Source: Dyadobacter fermentans
GTDB taxonomy: Bacteria > Bacteroidota > Bacteroidia > Cytophagales > Spirosomataceae
DNA length: 64,000 bases
Assembly: GCF_019924045.1 (NCBI RefSeq)
Contig: NZ_JAHXBN010000008.1
Coordinates: 62,001-126,000 of the forward strand
Direction of reading: 5' to 3'
Part shown: positions 7,724-16,172 of the stretch, one piece after another
Layout: each line of letters starts with the position of its first letter
Numbering within the stretch: position 1 is the first letter of the stretch
Translations under genes and position numbers: made by a program
The notes under the pieces: model-generated
Databases searched by the model: none
The model's input: the letters and a program-made list of their open reading frames with translations, nothing else
What the model was told of the DNA's origin: nothing

Positions 7724-10699
7724 ATGACCCGTTTCAGCCGTACAAACAACCTTACGGGTTGGATTGTCTTTGCTATTGCATTCATCACCTACGCCCTTAC
7801 CGTCGAACGTACCGCCAGTTTCTGGGATTGCGGGGAGTTTATTGCCTGTGCATTCAAATTGCAGGTTCCTCACCCTCCGGGCGCGCCTTTCTTCCTGTTG
7901 ATCGGCCGTATTTTCTCCCTTTTTGCCATGGGAGACCTGCTGCAAGTAGCATACTGGATCAATATGGTATCGGTGCTGAGCAGCGCATTTACCATTCTGT
8001 TCCTTTTTTGGACCATTACCCTGCTGGTTCGTAAACTGGTTGCCAAAAATGACGAAGAGCTGACACAAGCTGATACGCTTCTTGTAATGGGAGCCGGTAT
8101 CGTTGGTGCGTTGGCCTATACCTGGTCCGACTCCTTCTGGTTCTCGGCAGTGGAAGCTGAGGTTTACGGTTTGTCGTCCTTCTTTACGGCGATTGTTATT
8201 TGGGCAGTATTCAAATGGGAGCGCATCCAGGACCCTGCTGCGGAGAACCGCTGGCTGATCCTGATCGCCTACCTGGTAGGATTATCTATCGGTGTTCACT
8301 TGCTGAACCTTGTTACGATTCCGGCCCTTGCATTGGTTTATTATTTCAAGAAGTATCAGAAAGTCAGTGTTTTCGGAGGTATTATGGCTTTCGTTGGCGG
8401 TCTGGTGGTTTTGGGGATCATCAACTCCGGTATCATCCCGGGCTTACCGAGCATTGCAGGTAAATTTGAGATATTCTTTGTAAATACTTTGGGATTACCT
8501 TACAAATCAGGGGTGATCTTCTTCATCATACTGTTCATCGGCGCGCTGATCTGGGGAATCCGTTTTTCTCAGAAAAAAGGCAATGTGTTGCTGAATACGA
8601 GCTTGCTTTCATTAGCATTTGTATTGATCGGATATGCCAGCTACCTGATGGTACTGGTGCGTGCCGAGTATAACCCACCGATCAACGAAAACAACCCGAA
8701 TGACGTATTGAGCTTCGTTTCTTACCTGAAACGCGAGCAGTATGGCAGCCGTCCGTTGTTGTACGGACCGTCCTTCGTATCACGTCCGGTAAGCCAGAAG
8801 CGCGGAGCGCCGATGTACCGCAAGCAGGATGGTAAATACGTGATTTACGACTACCGCCCGGAGTATGAATATGAGCCTGGCGCTAATATGCTGCTGCCAC
8901 GTATGTACAGCACGCAGCCGGGGCATTTTCAGGAATACCAAAAATGGACGGGTATTGCGGAAGGGCAAAAGCCGACAATGGGGATGAACCTTAGCTTTAT
9001 GTTCCGTTATCAGATCGGACATATGTATTGGCGTTATTTCCTTTGGAACTTCGTAGGTCGTGAGAGCGATGAAGAAGGTGCCGGCAATATGACTCCATGG
9101 GATGTTTCTACGAAATACCCTGAGCCTATCGCGAAAAATAAGGCGCATGACAACTATTTCATGCTTCCGTTCCTTCTTGGATTGTTTGGAGTTGTGATCT
9201 GTTACTTCCGTCAGAAGCGTGACCTGCTTGTTTTGGGGCTTTTGTTCTTCCTCACGGGTGTAGCGCTGGTAATTTATTTGAACTCTCCGCCGACCGAGCC
9301 TCGCGAACGTGACTATATTTACGTAGGTTCATTCTATATTTTCTGTATCTGGATCGGTTACGGCGTCATCGCCATTGCGGATGCGATCAGTAAGTTTGTG
9401 AAAGCCGGTACGGCTCGCGCGGGAGTCGCTACTGCCCTCGGCTTGGTTGTACCTGTTATTATGGGTGCCAAAGGTTGGGATAACCACAACCGCGACCACC
9501 GTTACCATTCGGTTGATTTCGCTAAAAATCTCCTGAACTCTTGTGCGCCGAATGCGATTCTTTTCACAGGTGGTGATAACGATACGTTCCCGTTGTGGTA
9601 TGTGCAGGAGGTTGAAGGCTTCCGTACGGACGTGCGCGTGTGTAACCTGAGCCTCCTCGGTACCGACTGGTATATCGATCAGATGAAGCGCAAGACTTAC
9701 CTGTCGGAAGCATTGCCGATCTCACTCGATAAGAACAACTACGCATTCGGGAAGAACGACATTGTACCTTTCTACGAAATCCCAAGCGTGAAAGCGGGGA
9801 TCAACCTGAAAGAATATCTTGGATTGGTAAAACAGGAAAACAAGGCTATTCAGGTGCCGCTGACGAGCGGCGATATGACGTCCATCCTGCCGTCGTCGGT
9901 ATTGTTCCTACCGGTGGATGCAGAGGCTGTTAAAAAGATGAATATCATCAAAAGCGACCTCGTCCCATTCGTGAGCGATTCGATAAGCTGGACGATCGGT
10001 AAAGGTGATTTGTACAAATCCGACCTGATCATGCTCGATATCATCGCGTCCAACGACTGGAAACGTCCTATTTACTTCTCGTCGACCCTGGGCGGATCGA
10101 GCTACCTGAACCTGAAAGAGTACATGCAGCTGGAAGGCTACGCTTATCGCCTGTTGCCGGTGAAAGTACCAGGAGCCAGCGACGGCTACGTGAATGCAGA
10201 TGTGATGTACAATAATTTGATGAACAAGATGTTCTGGCGCGAGCTCGACAATCCGAACACTTATTATGACAATACTTACCTCGGCTCACCGGTAGCAACG
10301 GCACGCATCGCGTTCCTGCGCCTCACCGGCCAACTCATCGCCGATGGCCGCAAGGAAGAAGCGAAGAAAGCCATTGAGCGTTCACTGACCACCATGCCGG
10401 ATAAGAGCATTCCATACGACCAGTTCTCGGCCAACTTCATCGGCCCGTTGTTCGACCTGGGCGAAACCAAGAAAGCGCTGGAAATAGCCGAAACAATGGC
10501 TACCCGCGCGGACGAGGTGCTGACATGGGCGAAGAATAATTCCACCACCCGCCGCCGCGACAGCAACGTGTACCTGTACATCATGCAAGTGATCGTCCAG
10601 GAATGCCGCGACGCGAAACAGGAAGCCGCCGCGAAGAAATACGAAGCGATCTTCCAGAAGCACCTGGCCGCGTTTAATATGTATGGTGGAGGGCAGTAA
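7724..10699 (+). CDS. DUF2723 family polytopic membrane protein (GT117 / TMEM260-like)
   Basis: The 991-residue protein opens with a membrane helix and the loop ERTASFWDCGEFIA (29-41), whose Asp35 and Glu38 fit the acidic motif of GT-C glycosyltransferases, then PHPPGAPFF. About a dozen membrane helices follow in the first 600 residues, with a conserved PRERDY segment near 525, and a soluble extracytoplasmic C-terminal part of roughly 350 residues ending in TPR-like helices (about 870-980). DUF2723 is the family of human TMEM260, an O-mannosyltransferase, and is classed as GT117; in Bacteroidota a role in protein O-glycosylation is plausible, but that is inference. A strong terminator follows, so the gene appears monocistronic. 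Confidence 0.88.
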   Translation: MTRFSRTNNLTGWIVFAIAFITYALTVERTASFWDCGEFIACAFKLQVPHPPGAPFFLLIGRIFSLFAMGDLLQVAYWINMVSVLSSAFTILFLFWTITLLVRKLVAKNDEELTQADTLLVMGAGIVGALAYTWSDSFWFSAVEAEVYGLSSFFTAIVIWAVFKWERIQDPAAENRWLILIAYLVGLSIGVHLLNLVTIPALALVYYFKKYQKVSVFGGIMAFVGGLVVLGIINSGIIPGLPSIAGKFEIFFVNTLGLPYKSGVIFFIILFIGALIWGIRFSQKKGNVLLNTSLLSLAFVLIGYASYLMVLVRAEYNPPINENNPNDVLSFVSYLKREQYGSRPLLYGPSFVSRPVSQKRGAPMYRKQDGKYVIYDYRPEYEYEPGANMLLPRMYSTQPGHFQEYQKWTGIAEGQKPTMGMNLSFMFRYQIGHMYWRYFLWNFVGRESDEEGAGNMTPWDVSTKYPEPIAKNKAHDNYFMLPFLLGLFGVVICYFRQKRDLLVLGLLFFLTGVALVIYLNSPPTEPRERDYIYVGSFYIFCIWIGYGVIAIADAISKFVKAGTARAGVATALGLVVPVIMGAKGWDNHNRDHRYHSVDFAKNLLNSCAPNAILFTGGDNDTFPLWYVQEVEGFRTDVRVCNLSLLGTDWYIDQMKRKTYLSEALPISLDKNNYAFGKNDIVPFYEIPSVKAGINLKEYLGLVKQENKAIQVPLTSGDMTSILPSSVLFLPVDAEAVKKMNIIKSDLVPFVSDSISWTIGKGDLYKSDLIMLDIIASNDWKRPIYFSSTLGGSSYLNLKEYMQLEGYAYRLLPVKVPGASDGYVNADVMYNNLMNKMFWRELDNPNTYYDNTYLGSPVATARIAFLRLTGQLIADGRKEEAKKAIERSLTTMPDKSIPYDQFSANFIGPLFDLGETKKALEIAETMATRADEVLTWAKNNSTTRRRDSNVYLYIMQVIVQECRDAKQEAAAKKYEAIFQKHLAAFNMYGGGQ

Positions 10700-10720
10700 T
10701 ATTTAAATAAGATAAATACG

Positions 10721-10761
10721 AATGGCGGCATTTGCGAGAGCAGATGCCGCCATTTCTTTTT
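10721..10761 (+). terminator. Intrinsic terminator after the DUF2723 gene
   Basis: An 11-bp perfect stem AATGGCGGCAT / ATGCCGCCATT (10721-10731 and 10744-10754) is followed by TTCTTTTT, 22 bases after the stop codon. Confidence 0.93.
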
Positions 10762-10775
10762 GCGCCTTTTGGGTG

Positions 10776-10799
10776 GAAGTTAACTTCTTCTACATGTAG
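10776..10799. promoter_or_regulatory. Two adjacent perfect palindromes, possible operator
   Basis: GAAGTTAACTTC (10776-10787) and CTACATGTAG (10790-10799) are both perfect palindromes separated by two bases. They lie in the 372-base gap before the lipoprotein gene at 11072 and about 80 bases upstream of a -7-like box. Such sites can bind dimeric regulators, but no regulator gene is nearby, so this is a suggestion only. Confidence 0.3.
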
Positions 10800-10855
10800 C
10801 GCGGCAAGTAATTATCAAACAGCAGGATTAGTTAGTTGCCGGTGATTGAATTTTA

Positions 10856-10883
10856 TTGTTTGAAAATGAGAGGGTTACATTTG
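10856..10883 (+). promoter_or_regulatory. Candidate promoter upstream of the lipoprotein island
   Basis: TACATTTG (10876-10883) matches the -7 consensus exactly, with TTG at 10856-10858 and a 17-base spacer. The next gene starts at 11072, so the transcript would carry a leader of about 185 bases containing the hairpin at 10997-11026, or end there as a short RNA. Confidence 0.4.
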
Positions 10884-10996
10884 TATCCTCCACTGGATAA
10901 ATACAATCACTGTTCAATTTCGATAGCGCGCTCTTCTGTGATGTGAATGTCGTTTGCATATCTCTCCGCGAATCTCAACATTCACCAAAAGCAAAA

Positions 10997-11026
10997 CCCC
11001 GCCGTAAGCTTGGTACCTGACGGGCG
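10997..11026. other. GC-rich hairpin in the leader of the lipoprotein gene
   Basis: CCCCGCC and GGCGGGG bracket a loop of about 16-18 bases containing GT...AC. On the plus strand the following T-run is weak (TTGCGGTTT); on the minus strand it is followed by TTTTGCTTTT and would look like a proper terminator, yet no minus-strand gene lies to its right. It may be an attenuator, an RNA terminator or a leftover. Confidence 0.45.
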
Positions 11027-11071
11027 GGGTTGCGGTTTGAGTCAAGTTGTTAACTAAAACCTTTCAAATTT

Positions 11072-12340
11072 ATGAAAAAACGCTCTATCCGGCGCGTGGC
11101 GCTGGTGATTGCTTTTGCCTTTGTGTTTGGATGCAAAGACACGGGTGAAAAAGCAAATGTGTTACCCTCCGACGACTTCACAGTCGAGCAAGCTCAGGAA
11201 TGGTATTCCGATCTCCTCAAATCGGCCCGCACAGTCGGGCAACCAGATGACAAAGTGATTTGGGGAGCCGCGACGCAGCGGAAAGTGGCGGAGGACGATG
11301 AAATCGTGGTAGCGCCGGTGATATCGGGCAATTTTCTCGGTTGCCGCATTAAAGACGGCCGGAAGGACAAACGTAAGCCTGATGAGGAAAACGTGGCCGG
11401 AAGAATCCAGCGAAGCCTTATTGTGCGTAAGGTGCGCGGTAAGATCGAAGCCATGGAAATGCGGACGGTATTCGATGCGGATTACGAGCCAAGAGTCAAG
11501 AATGGCCAAATCGATCCCGCCAATTTTGAAGGCAAAGTTTACTTTTTCGATATGAATGGCAAGCTGGTCAATGGGTTGATTTACGAACAAGGAACGCGAG
11601 TAGCCGCATTCGGCTCTAACAAAGGCGGCCGGACATCCGATATGGTAGAAGTCTGCACGGATTGGTATCACCAGGGTTGTGTGGATGGCTACGGCTGTTC
11701 GGGTTGGGTTTATCAGGAGACTACTTGTGAGATGGTGTATATCAGTCAGAGCTCGGGTGGGACAGGGACTGTTTGGGAAAGTTCTCTGGATGTGGCGTTG
11801 GGAGGTGGTAGTGACGTGCTTTTTGAGGCGTTGATGCAATTGCCTTATGTTTCGCAGTTATGGGGCACTATGAACCAAACGGAGAAGGATTATTTTCAAA
11901 ATAAGAAGTGGCTAATTCCACAAGCAGCCTTCGCACGTCAAACTGCAAATGAACTTACGGACTGGTTTTATTGCGCAGATTCGGACGATGACGATGGTAA
12001 TGCGAACGCATTCAAGCATGCGGTATGGTCTGCAATCTTGTGTATGCAATTTGGTATTTCGACGACTCTTCAAATAACCAATAATCATGAGATCGAGTCT
12101 CCTCCGAATCGGCAGGCCATGGACTTGTACAATAACGATTTGGGGATAAAGGTGTATAAAAGCATCAGTGCCGCGCTGGCTGCATTACCTCCCTCCCCAG
12201 CCCTTAAATTGGGATTGATTGTGGATAAGGTTATGGAGAAAATTGTATTAGGGCAGGGAGAAAGGCTGAGTCCCGAAGGCGCGCCGATAGGCACACCTCA
12301 GGCGTTTCTTTTAACAAATGGCGCTAATAGATGTCATTGA
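11072..12340 (+). CDS. Surface lipoprotein with Cys-rich centre and DUF6973-like C-terminus
   Basis: The 422-residue protein has a lipoprotein signal with the acylated Cys21 followed by KDTGE, close to the K-(D/E) export signal that sends Bacteroidota lipoproteins to the cell surface. The N-terminal part (FTVEQAQEWYSDLL, IWGAA) matches a pattern I know from secreted Cytophagales proteins, and four cysteines at 195, 203, 209 and 219 form a CTDWY...C segment. The C-terminal region contains AFKHAVWSAIL (313-323), NNHE (337-340) and MDLYNNDLG (350-358), which resembles DUF6973 as I remember it, a domain also seen at the end of polymorphic toxins. Function unknown. Three small paralogous genes follow within a few bases, so it heads an operon. 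Domain naming needs an HMM search. Confidence 0.7.
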   Translation: MKKRSIRRVALVIAFAFVFGCKDTGEKANVLPSDDFTVEQAQEWYSDLLKSARTVGQPDDKVIWGAATQRKVAEDDEIVVAPVISGNFLGCRIKDGRKDKRKPDEENVAGRIQRSLIVRKVRGKIEAMEMRTVFDADYEPRVKNGQIDPANFEGKVYFFDMNGKLVNGLIYEQGTRVAAFGSNKGGRTSDMVEVCTDWYHQGCVDGYGCSGWVYQETTCEMVYISQSSGGTGTVWESSLDVALGGGSDVLFEALMQLPYVSQLWGTMNQTEKDYFQNKKWLIPQAAFARQTANELTDWFYCADSDDDDGNANAFKHAVWSAILCMQFGISTTLQITNNHEIESPPNRQAMDLYNNDLGIKVYKSISAALAALPPSPALKLGLIVDKVMEKIVLGQGERLSPEGAPIGTPQAFLLTNGANRCH

Positions 12341-12345
12341 TAAAA

Positions 12346-12735
12346 ATGAATCCATTTAAAAGTTGCAAAAGATATGTGAACAGCAGGCTATTTCCAAGCT
12401 TGCTGTTCATCGGAATAGCCGCCGGTTGCTCATATGAAGAGGGAGAGTTTTACATCGCAGACGTGTCGAAACAGCATACATTTACCGATTCCGCTTCATT
12501 TCATCCAGATTGCTGCGTCGCAACTTACGTGACCGGCACGTTGGACGCACCCGCCTTGATAATTGTCGAAGGTTATTTGATCGGTGGGTTTATCGATAGC
12601 CTCCATTTGCCGAAGGGTAAGGTGAATATCGAGAACTCTCATGGAGATTTCTACGGATATAGAAAAATCGCTATCAAATATTACCCCGGCGAAGCAAAGA
12701 AGGGTAGTTTGAAAATTAAGACGTTGATCTATTAA
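12346..12735 (+). CDS. Small lipoprotein, paralog 1 of 3
   Basis: The 129-residue product has a signal peptide ending IAAGC and then SYEEGE, an acidic stretch typical of surface lipoproteins. The mature part reads DVSKQHTFTDSASFHPDCCVAT, a VTGTLDAPA beta-like region, LPKGKVN, DFYGYRK and the end YPGEAKKGSLKIKTLIY. It is strongly similar to the next gene and more weakly to the third. The frame is open from an ATG at 12331 overlapping the upstream stop, but MNPFKSCKRYVNSRLF from the ATG at 12346 aligns with the start of the next paralog, so 12346 is chosen. Probably a small beta-sandwich domain; function unknown. Confidence 0.75.
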   Translation: MNPFKSCKRYVNSRLFPSLLFIGIAAGCSYEEGEFYIADVSKQHTFTDSASFHPDCCVATYVTGTLDAPALIIVEGYLIGGFIDSLHLPKGKVNIENSHGDFYGYRKIAIKYYPGEAKKGSLKIKTLIY

Positions 12736-12744
12736 AGGGTGCAA

Positions 12745-13125
12745 ATGAACACGGAATGTAAGAAGTATGGGGATAGCAGGTTATTTATTGGCCTATTGTC
12801 AATTTACCTAGCTACTGGGTGCTCATTTGAGAAGGGTGAGTTTCATATAATGGATGTATCTAAAAAGCATTACTTCACAGACTCGGCTTCTTTTCATCCT
12901 GACTGCTGCGTCGCAACCACGGTGACCGGAACATTGGACGCACCTGCTGTTGTGGTGGTCCAGAGCTATTTGATCGGAGGACTTAACGATAGCATTCATT
13001 TGCCAAGGGGAAAGGTAAATGTCAAGTCGCATCAGGATCTCTATGTGTACCGAAAGATAGTCATCAAATATTTCCCGGGGGAGGCGAAAAAAGGGAATCT
13101 CACAATCAAGACTTCAATCTTTTGA
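12745..13125 (+). CDS. Small lipoprotein, paralog 2 of 3
   Basis: The 126-residue product has a lipobox (LATGC) followed by SFEKGE. It repeats the features of paralog 1 almost word for word: DVSKKHYFTDSASFHPDCCVAT, VTGTLDAPA, LPRGKVN and YFPGEAKKGNLTIKTSIF. A GTG at 12739 opens the frame, but the ATG at 12745 matches the paralog start. It lies nine bases after paralog 1 and one base before paralog 3, so the three are co-transcribed. The near identity of the CC-containing segment suggests a recent duplication and a conserved role for the paired cysteines. No known function. Confidence 0.75.
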   Translation: MNTECKKYGDSRLFIGLLSIYLATGCSFEKGEFHIMDVSKKHYFTDSASFHPDCCVATTVTGTLDAPAVVVVQSYLIGGLNDSIHLPRGKVNVKSHQDLYVYRKIVIKYFPGEAKKGNLTIKTSIF

Positions 13126-13126
13126 A

Positions 13127-13525
13127 ATGAAATGGCAAAACATATTTAACATCCATAACATAGCCAAAGCGATCATCCTGTTCTTCATTGGCTTTGCCTC
13201 ATTCCTGCTAATGTGGCCGTACTGGATGGAAGACGAGCGCGTATTCGAAGTTGCCGATCCTTCTCAGGTGTATATGTTTGAAGATTCTTCCCGCTCCCGG
13301 CATGCCGACGTCGTGGAAGCGTCTATCAGCGGATATTTAGACGGTACGGCCACGGTGGAGATTTACTATCCGGATACGATACACCGCGTATGGACTTTTG
13401 AGCTTCCCGCCGGGCGCATTGATTCATCGGGCCGTTGGGATTTCTATGACAGGGAGGTTCGGATTGATTATATTCCCGGAACGGCCAAAAAAGGTCATCT
13501 AACAATCAAGACAAAGGTCTTTTAA
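13127..13525 (+). CDS. Small membrane-anchored protein, diverged paralog 3 of 3
   Basis: The 132-residue protein shares the framework of the two preceding genes: VADPSQVYMFEDSS, a GYLDGTATVEIYY region, LPAGRID, WDFYDREVRIDY and the ending IPGTAKKGHLTIKTKVF. It differs in lacking the lipobox cysteine and the CC pair. In their place it has a single N-terminal membrane helix (about 13-31) followed by WPYWMEDE, so it should remain anchored in a membrane with the domain outside the cytosol. The ATG lies two bases after the previous stop. A hairpin at 13532 closes the operon. Function unknown. Confidence 0.72.
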   Translation: MKWQNIFNIHNIAKAIILFFIGFASFLLMWPYWMEDERVFEVADPSQVYMFEDSSRSRHADVVEASISGYLDGTATVEIYYPDTIHRVWTFELPAGRIDSSGRWDFYDREVRIDYIPGTAKKGHLTIKTKVF

Positions 13526-13531
13526 CATAAC

Positions 13532-13564
13532 AAACGGCCCGGAATCGTCCGGGTCGTTTGGTTA
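13532..13564 (+). terminator. Terminator-like hairpin closing the paralog operon
   Basis: AAACGgCCCGGA and TCCGGGtCGTTT (13532-13543 and 13548-13559) pair with one G-T wobble and are followed by GGTTATT. It begins six bases after the stop of the third paralog. The minus-strand gene ending at 13611 converges on it, so it may serve both directions. Confidence 0.7.
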
Positions 13565-13610
13565 TTGATATTGTTGCTTTAACCGGCGTTTTTTGCTGAG
13601 GATGCACCTA

Positions 13611-14846
13611 TCACTCAACCTTCAATCTAACCCAAACCAACCGGTGGTCGGAGCTTGACTCCCGTTTCTCCACCAACTCTGCCATCGGTTCACCCTTCGC
13701 AGGCCAGAAAACGCCGCTGTCGATGATTTGAAATCCCTTGCGCGAGGGTAGCACATAATCCGCGCGCATGCGCCAGAATGCGGTGTGGTTTTTGGCGAAT
13801 GCATTATTGGGTGAATGCTCCGCGCCGCCTTTGCTAGCCGGGGCGCTGGTGCCGTTTACAGCCGGGTTGGCGATGAGCCGGCGGATGCCGTCGGCGATAG
13901 CGTTGCCTTCGTCGGGGGAGGCATTCTGGTCGCCGAGGATCACGAACGAAGTGTTCGGGGCGAGGCCGCCTTTTTTGCCCTTGTCGTCGTAAATGTAGTT
14001 GCCTTTGCCAGCCGTGATATAGTCGTTCCAGAAGCGGATTTCATCGTGGTTTCGCTTGCCATTGCGGTCTTCCTTGCCATCGAACGAGGGTGGGGTAGGA
14101 TGGCTGGCGAGTACGTGGATGGTTTTGTTGCCGACTTTCACGGGAATATCCCAATGCGACTTAGAGGAGAGCGGAAACTGTGCCCAGGCTTCGGGAGTGT
14201 ACCAGTCGGCGCCGTTCTCGGTGATGGTTTTTAATGCATCAGGCATATCCTTCCATTTGAAGTGCTGGAATGTGCGTATGGCCTTGGTGTCGATCGGGAA
14301 GCGGGATAAAAGTACCATTCCATACTGGCCCGGATAGTTGCCGAATCCCCAGGCGTCGGAGCCGTATTGCTCCGTTTTGCCGTTCCTGTCGAGGTCGTAG
14401 GGCGTCGGCTGGCCGGTGTTCACGGTCGAATAATAGTAATAAGGATAGTCGATGCCCTTCGCGCCATTCGAATCTTCTTTGAGATAACCCTTTATAAACT
14501 GGCCGACGCCTTCCGCGGGGTTTTTCACATAGTCGAACTCATTGAGCAGAATGACATCGGGACGGACGGTTTTGATGATCTGCGCGATGTTTTTGATCTG
14601 CTGGTTTGTGCCGGAAGCAAGTTCCTTGATCAATACCTTTTCGGAATTCCCCGGCGTGCCGCGAGGGATGTAGTTTTCGGCTTCCATACTCACATTGTAG
14701 GTGGCGAATGTGATTTCGGAAGGTCGTCCGGCGGCCGGCGTTCCGGCGACCGGCGGTCCGGCGGCCGGCGCAGTTTGTGCCGTAAGAAGTCCCGGACTCG
14801 TTAGCCCGAGACATAGCAGCGTACCGGAGAGTAATAGCGATTTCAT
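13611..14846 (-). CDS. Exported endonuclease/exonuclease/phosphatase family protein
   Basis: The 411-residue protein has a Sec signal peptide (about 1-23) and a low-complexity Pro/Ala/Gly linker (24-41). It carries the metal-dependent EEP fold motifs in order: TYNVSMEAEN near 49-58, LLNEFD near 100, LASHPTPP near 248, ILGDQNASPDEG near 303-314 and SSDHRLVW near the C-terminus (Asp and His at about 400-401). These are the residues that bind Mg2+ and activate water in DNase I-like phosphodiesterases. Substrate could be nucleic acid, phospholipid or phosphate ester; it acts outside the cytoplasm. It is convergent with the lipoprotein island and separated from dnaJ by a terminator. Confidence 0.88.
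   Translation of the reverse strand: MKSLLLSGTLLCLGLTSPGLLTAQTAPAAGPPVAGTPAAGRPSEITFATYNVSMEAENYIPRGTPGNSEKVLIKELASGTNQQIKNIAQIIKTVRPDVILLNEFDYVKNPAEGVGQFIKGYLKEDSNGAKGIDYPYYYYSTVNTGQPTPYDLDRNGKTEQYGSDAWGFGNYPGQYGMVLLSRFPIDTKAIRTFQHFKWKDMPDALKTITENGADWYTPEAWAQFPLSSKSHWDIPVKVGNKTIHVLASHPTPPSFDGKEDRNGKRNHDEIRFWNDYITAGKGNYIYDDKGKKGGLAPNTSFVILGDQNASPDEGNAIADGIRRLIANPAVNGTSAPASKGGAEHSPNNAFAKNHTAFWRMRADYVLPSRKGFQIIDSGVFWPAKGEPMAELVEKRESSSDHRLVWVRLKVE
14714..14774. repeat. GC-rich degenerate repeat inside the endonuclease gene
   Basis: CGGCGGCCGGCG and CGGCGACCGGCGG words recur through 14725-14772, encoding the linker AAGPPVAGTPAAGRPS just after the signal peptide. Such tracts can slip in replication; here the frame is intact. 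Confidence 0.55.
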
Positions 14847-14913
14847 TGTGTAATGTTTTTGGTGATGGAACGATCGATGATGAATGGCGGCAAGCCGCTA
14901 TTGGTGTCAAGCA

Positions 14914-14947
14914 AAAAGAGCCGCTCCGGCGATGGAGCAGCTCTTTT
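14914..14947 (-). terminator. Terminator downstream of dnaJ
   Basis: AAAAGAGC-C-GCTCC pairs with GGAGC-A-GCTCTTTT (14914-14927 and 14934-14947) around a six-base loop. The stem has T-runs on both strands, so it can stop dnaJ transcription on the minus strand. It lies 25 bases beyond the dnaJ stop. Confidence 0.85.
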
Positions 14948-14971
14948 GAAATATTTATTGAATAGGCATGA

Positions 14972-16132
14972 TCAATGGAAGAAATCTTTCATTTTATCAA
15001 AAAAGCCTTTCTCGTTCTTGCCGGGCTTCGGCTGGAAGTTCGGCGAGTGGCGGAGCGATTCGAGGGTCGAGCGCTCGTCGGAGGTCAGCTGCTGAGGTGT
15101 CCATACGTTGATATGTACGAGCTGGTCGCCTTTTCCATAGCCATTCAGGTCTTTGATACCCTTGCCTTTGAGGCGTAATATCTTGCCTGCCTGTGTTCCT
15201 GATTCGATGTTAATGCGCGCTTTGCCGTCGATGGTCGGTATTTCAACCGATGTGCCGAGCGCGGCATCGATAAAGCTCAAATGCATATCGAATACGACAT
15301 TGTTACCGTCCCTTTTGAGCAATGCATCCTCTTCTTCTTCGATGACGATCAGCAGGTCGCCCGCAACGCCTCCGCGCGCAGGAACGTTTCCTTTGCCCGA
15401 CATCGAGAGCTGCATACCTTCGGCCACCCCGCCCGGAATGTTGAGGGTAATAAGGTCGTCTTGTAGCAAGCGGCCTTCGCCTGCGCAAGAGTCGCAACGT
15501 TCGCTGATGATCTTGCCGTCACCGTTACAGGTAGGGCAGGTGGTGGTTGAAACCATCTGGCCGAGCATGGTGCTCACTACTTTGCGCACCTGGCCGGTTC
15601 CGTTACAACCGTTACAGTTGGTCAGGGAGGTGCCGTTTTTAGCACCGTTGCCGCCGCAGGTATTACAGGTAACGTGTCTTTTTACTTTGATTTTCTTCTC
15701 AACCCCGTTTGCTACCTCTTCAAGGTTCAGTTTCAGCTTGATCCGAAGGTCGGAGCCTTTACGTACCCTGCGCCCATTTCCACCCTGACGGCCGAAAATG
15801 TCTCCAAACGGGCTGCTATCCCCGAAAATATCCCCGAATTGCGAGAAAATATCGTCCATGGAGAAACCGCCGCCGAAGCCGCCTGCTCCGCCACCCGAAG
15901 CACCACCTACACCGGCGTGCCCGAACTGGTCGTAGCGTTGACGCTTGTTCTCGTCGCTCAGTATGCTATATGCCTCCGCTGCTTCTTTGAACTTGTCCTC
16001 CGCCGTAGGATCGTCAGGGTTCTTGTCCGGGTGGAACTTGATCGCGAGCTTGCGGTAAGCCTTTTTAATATCATCCGCGGAGGCGCCACGATCCACGCCA
16101 AGGACTTCGTAATAATCTCTTTTCTTTGCCAT
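14972..16132 (-). CDS. dnaJ: Molecular chaperone DnaJ
   Basis: This 386-residue Hsp40 has a J domain with the HPD motif at 34-36, which stimulates the ATPase of DnaK, then a Gly/Phe-rich region (about 75-115), four zinc-binding CxxCxGxG repeats ([32 protein letters not shown], about 158-225) and the C-terminal substrate-binding domains. All features of a full-length type I DnaJ are present. It lies 40 bases downstream of grpE on the same strand, so the two co-chaperones of DnaK are co-expressed. dnaK itself is not in the window. Confidence 0.98.
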   Translation of the reverse strand: MAKKRDYYEVLGVDRGASADDIKKAYRKLAIKFHPDKNPDDPTAEDKFKEAAEAYSILSDENKRQRYDQFGHAGVGGASGGGAGGFGGGFSMDDIFSQFGDIFGDSSPFGDIFGRQGGNGRRVRKGSDLRIKLKLNLEEVANGVEKKIKVKRHVTCNTCGGNGAKNGTSLTNCNGCNGTGQVRKVVSTMLGQMVSTTTCPTCNGDGKIISERCDSCAGEGRLLQDDLITLNIPGGVAEGMQLSMSGKGNVPARGGVAGDLLIVIEEEEDALLKRDGNNVVFDMHLSFIDAALGTSVEIPTIDGKARINIESGTQAGKILRLKGKGIKDLNGYGKGDQLVHINVWTPQQLTSDERSTLESLRHSPNFQPKPGKNEKGFFDKMKDFFH

Positions 16133-16172
16133 TTTTAATTACTGATGTATCCTGTAAGGAAGGTTGAGAGCA

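Noticed and set aside
14714..14774. Possible frameshift in the GC-rich repeat of the endonuclease gene
   Set aside because: The frame reads cleanly through the repeat into the conserved domain, so it is only a linker.
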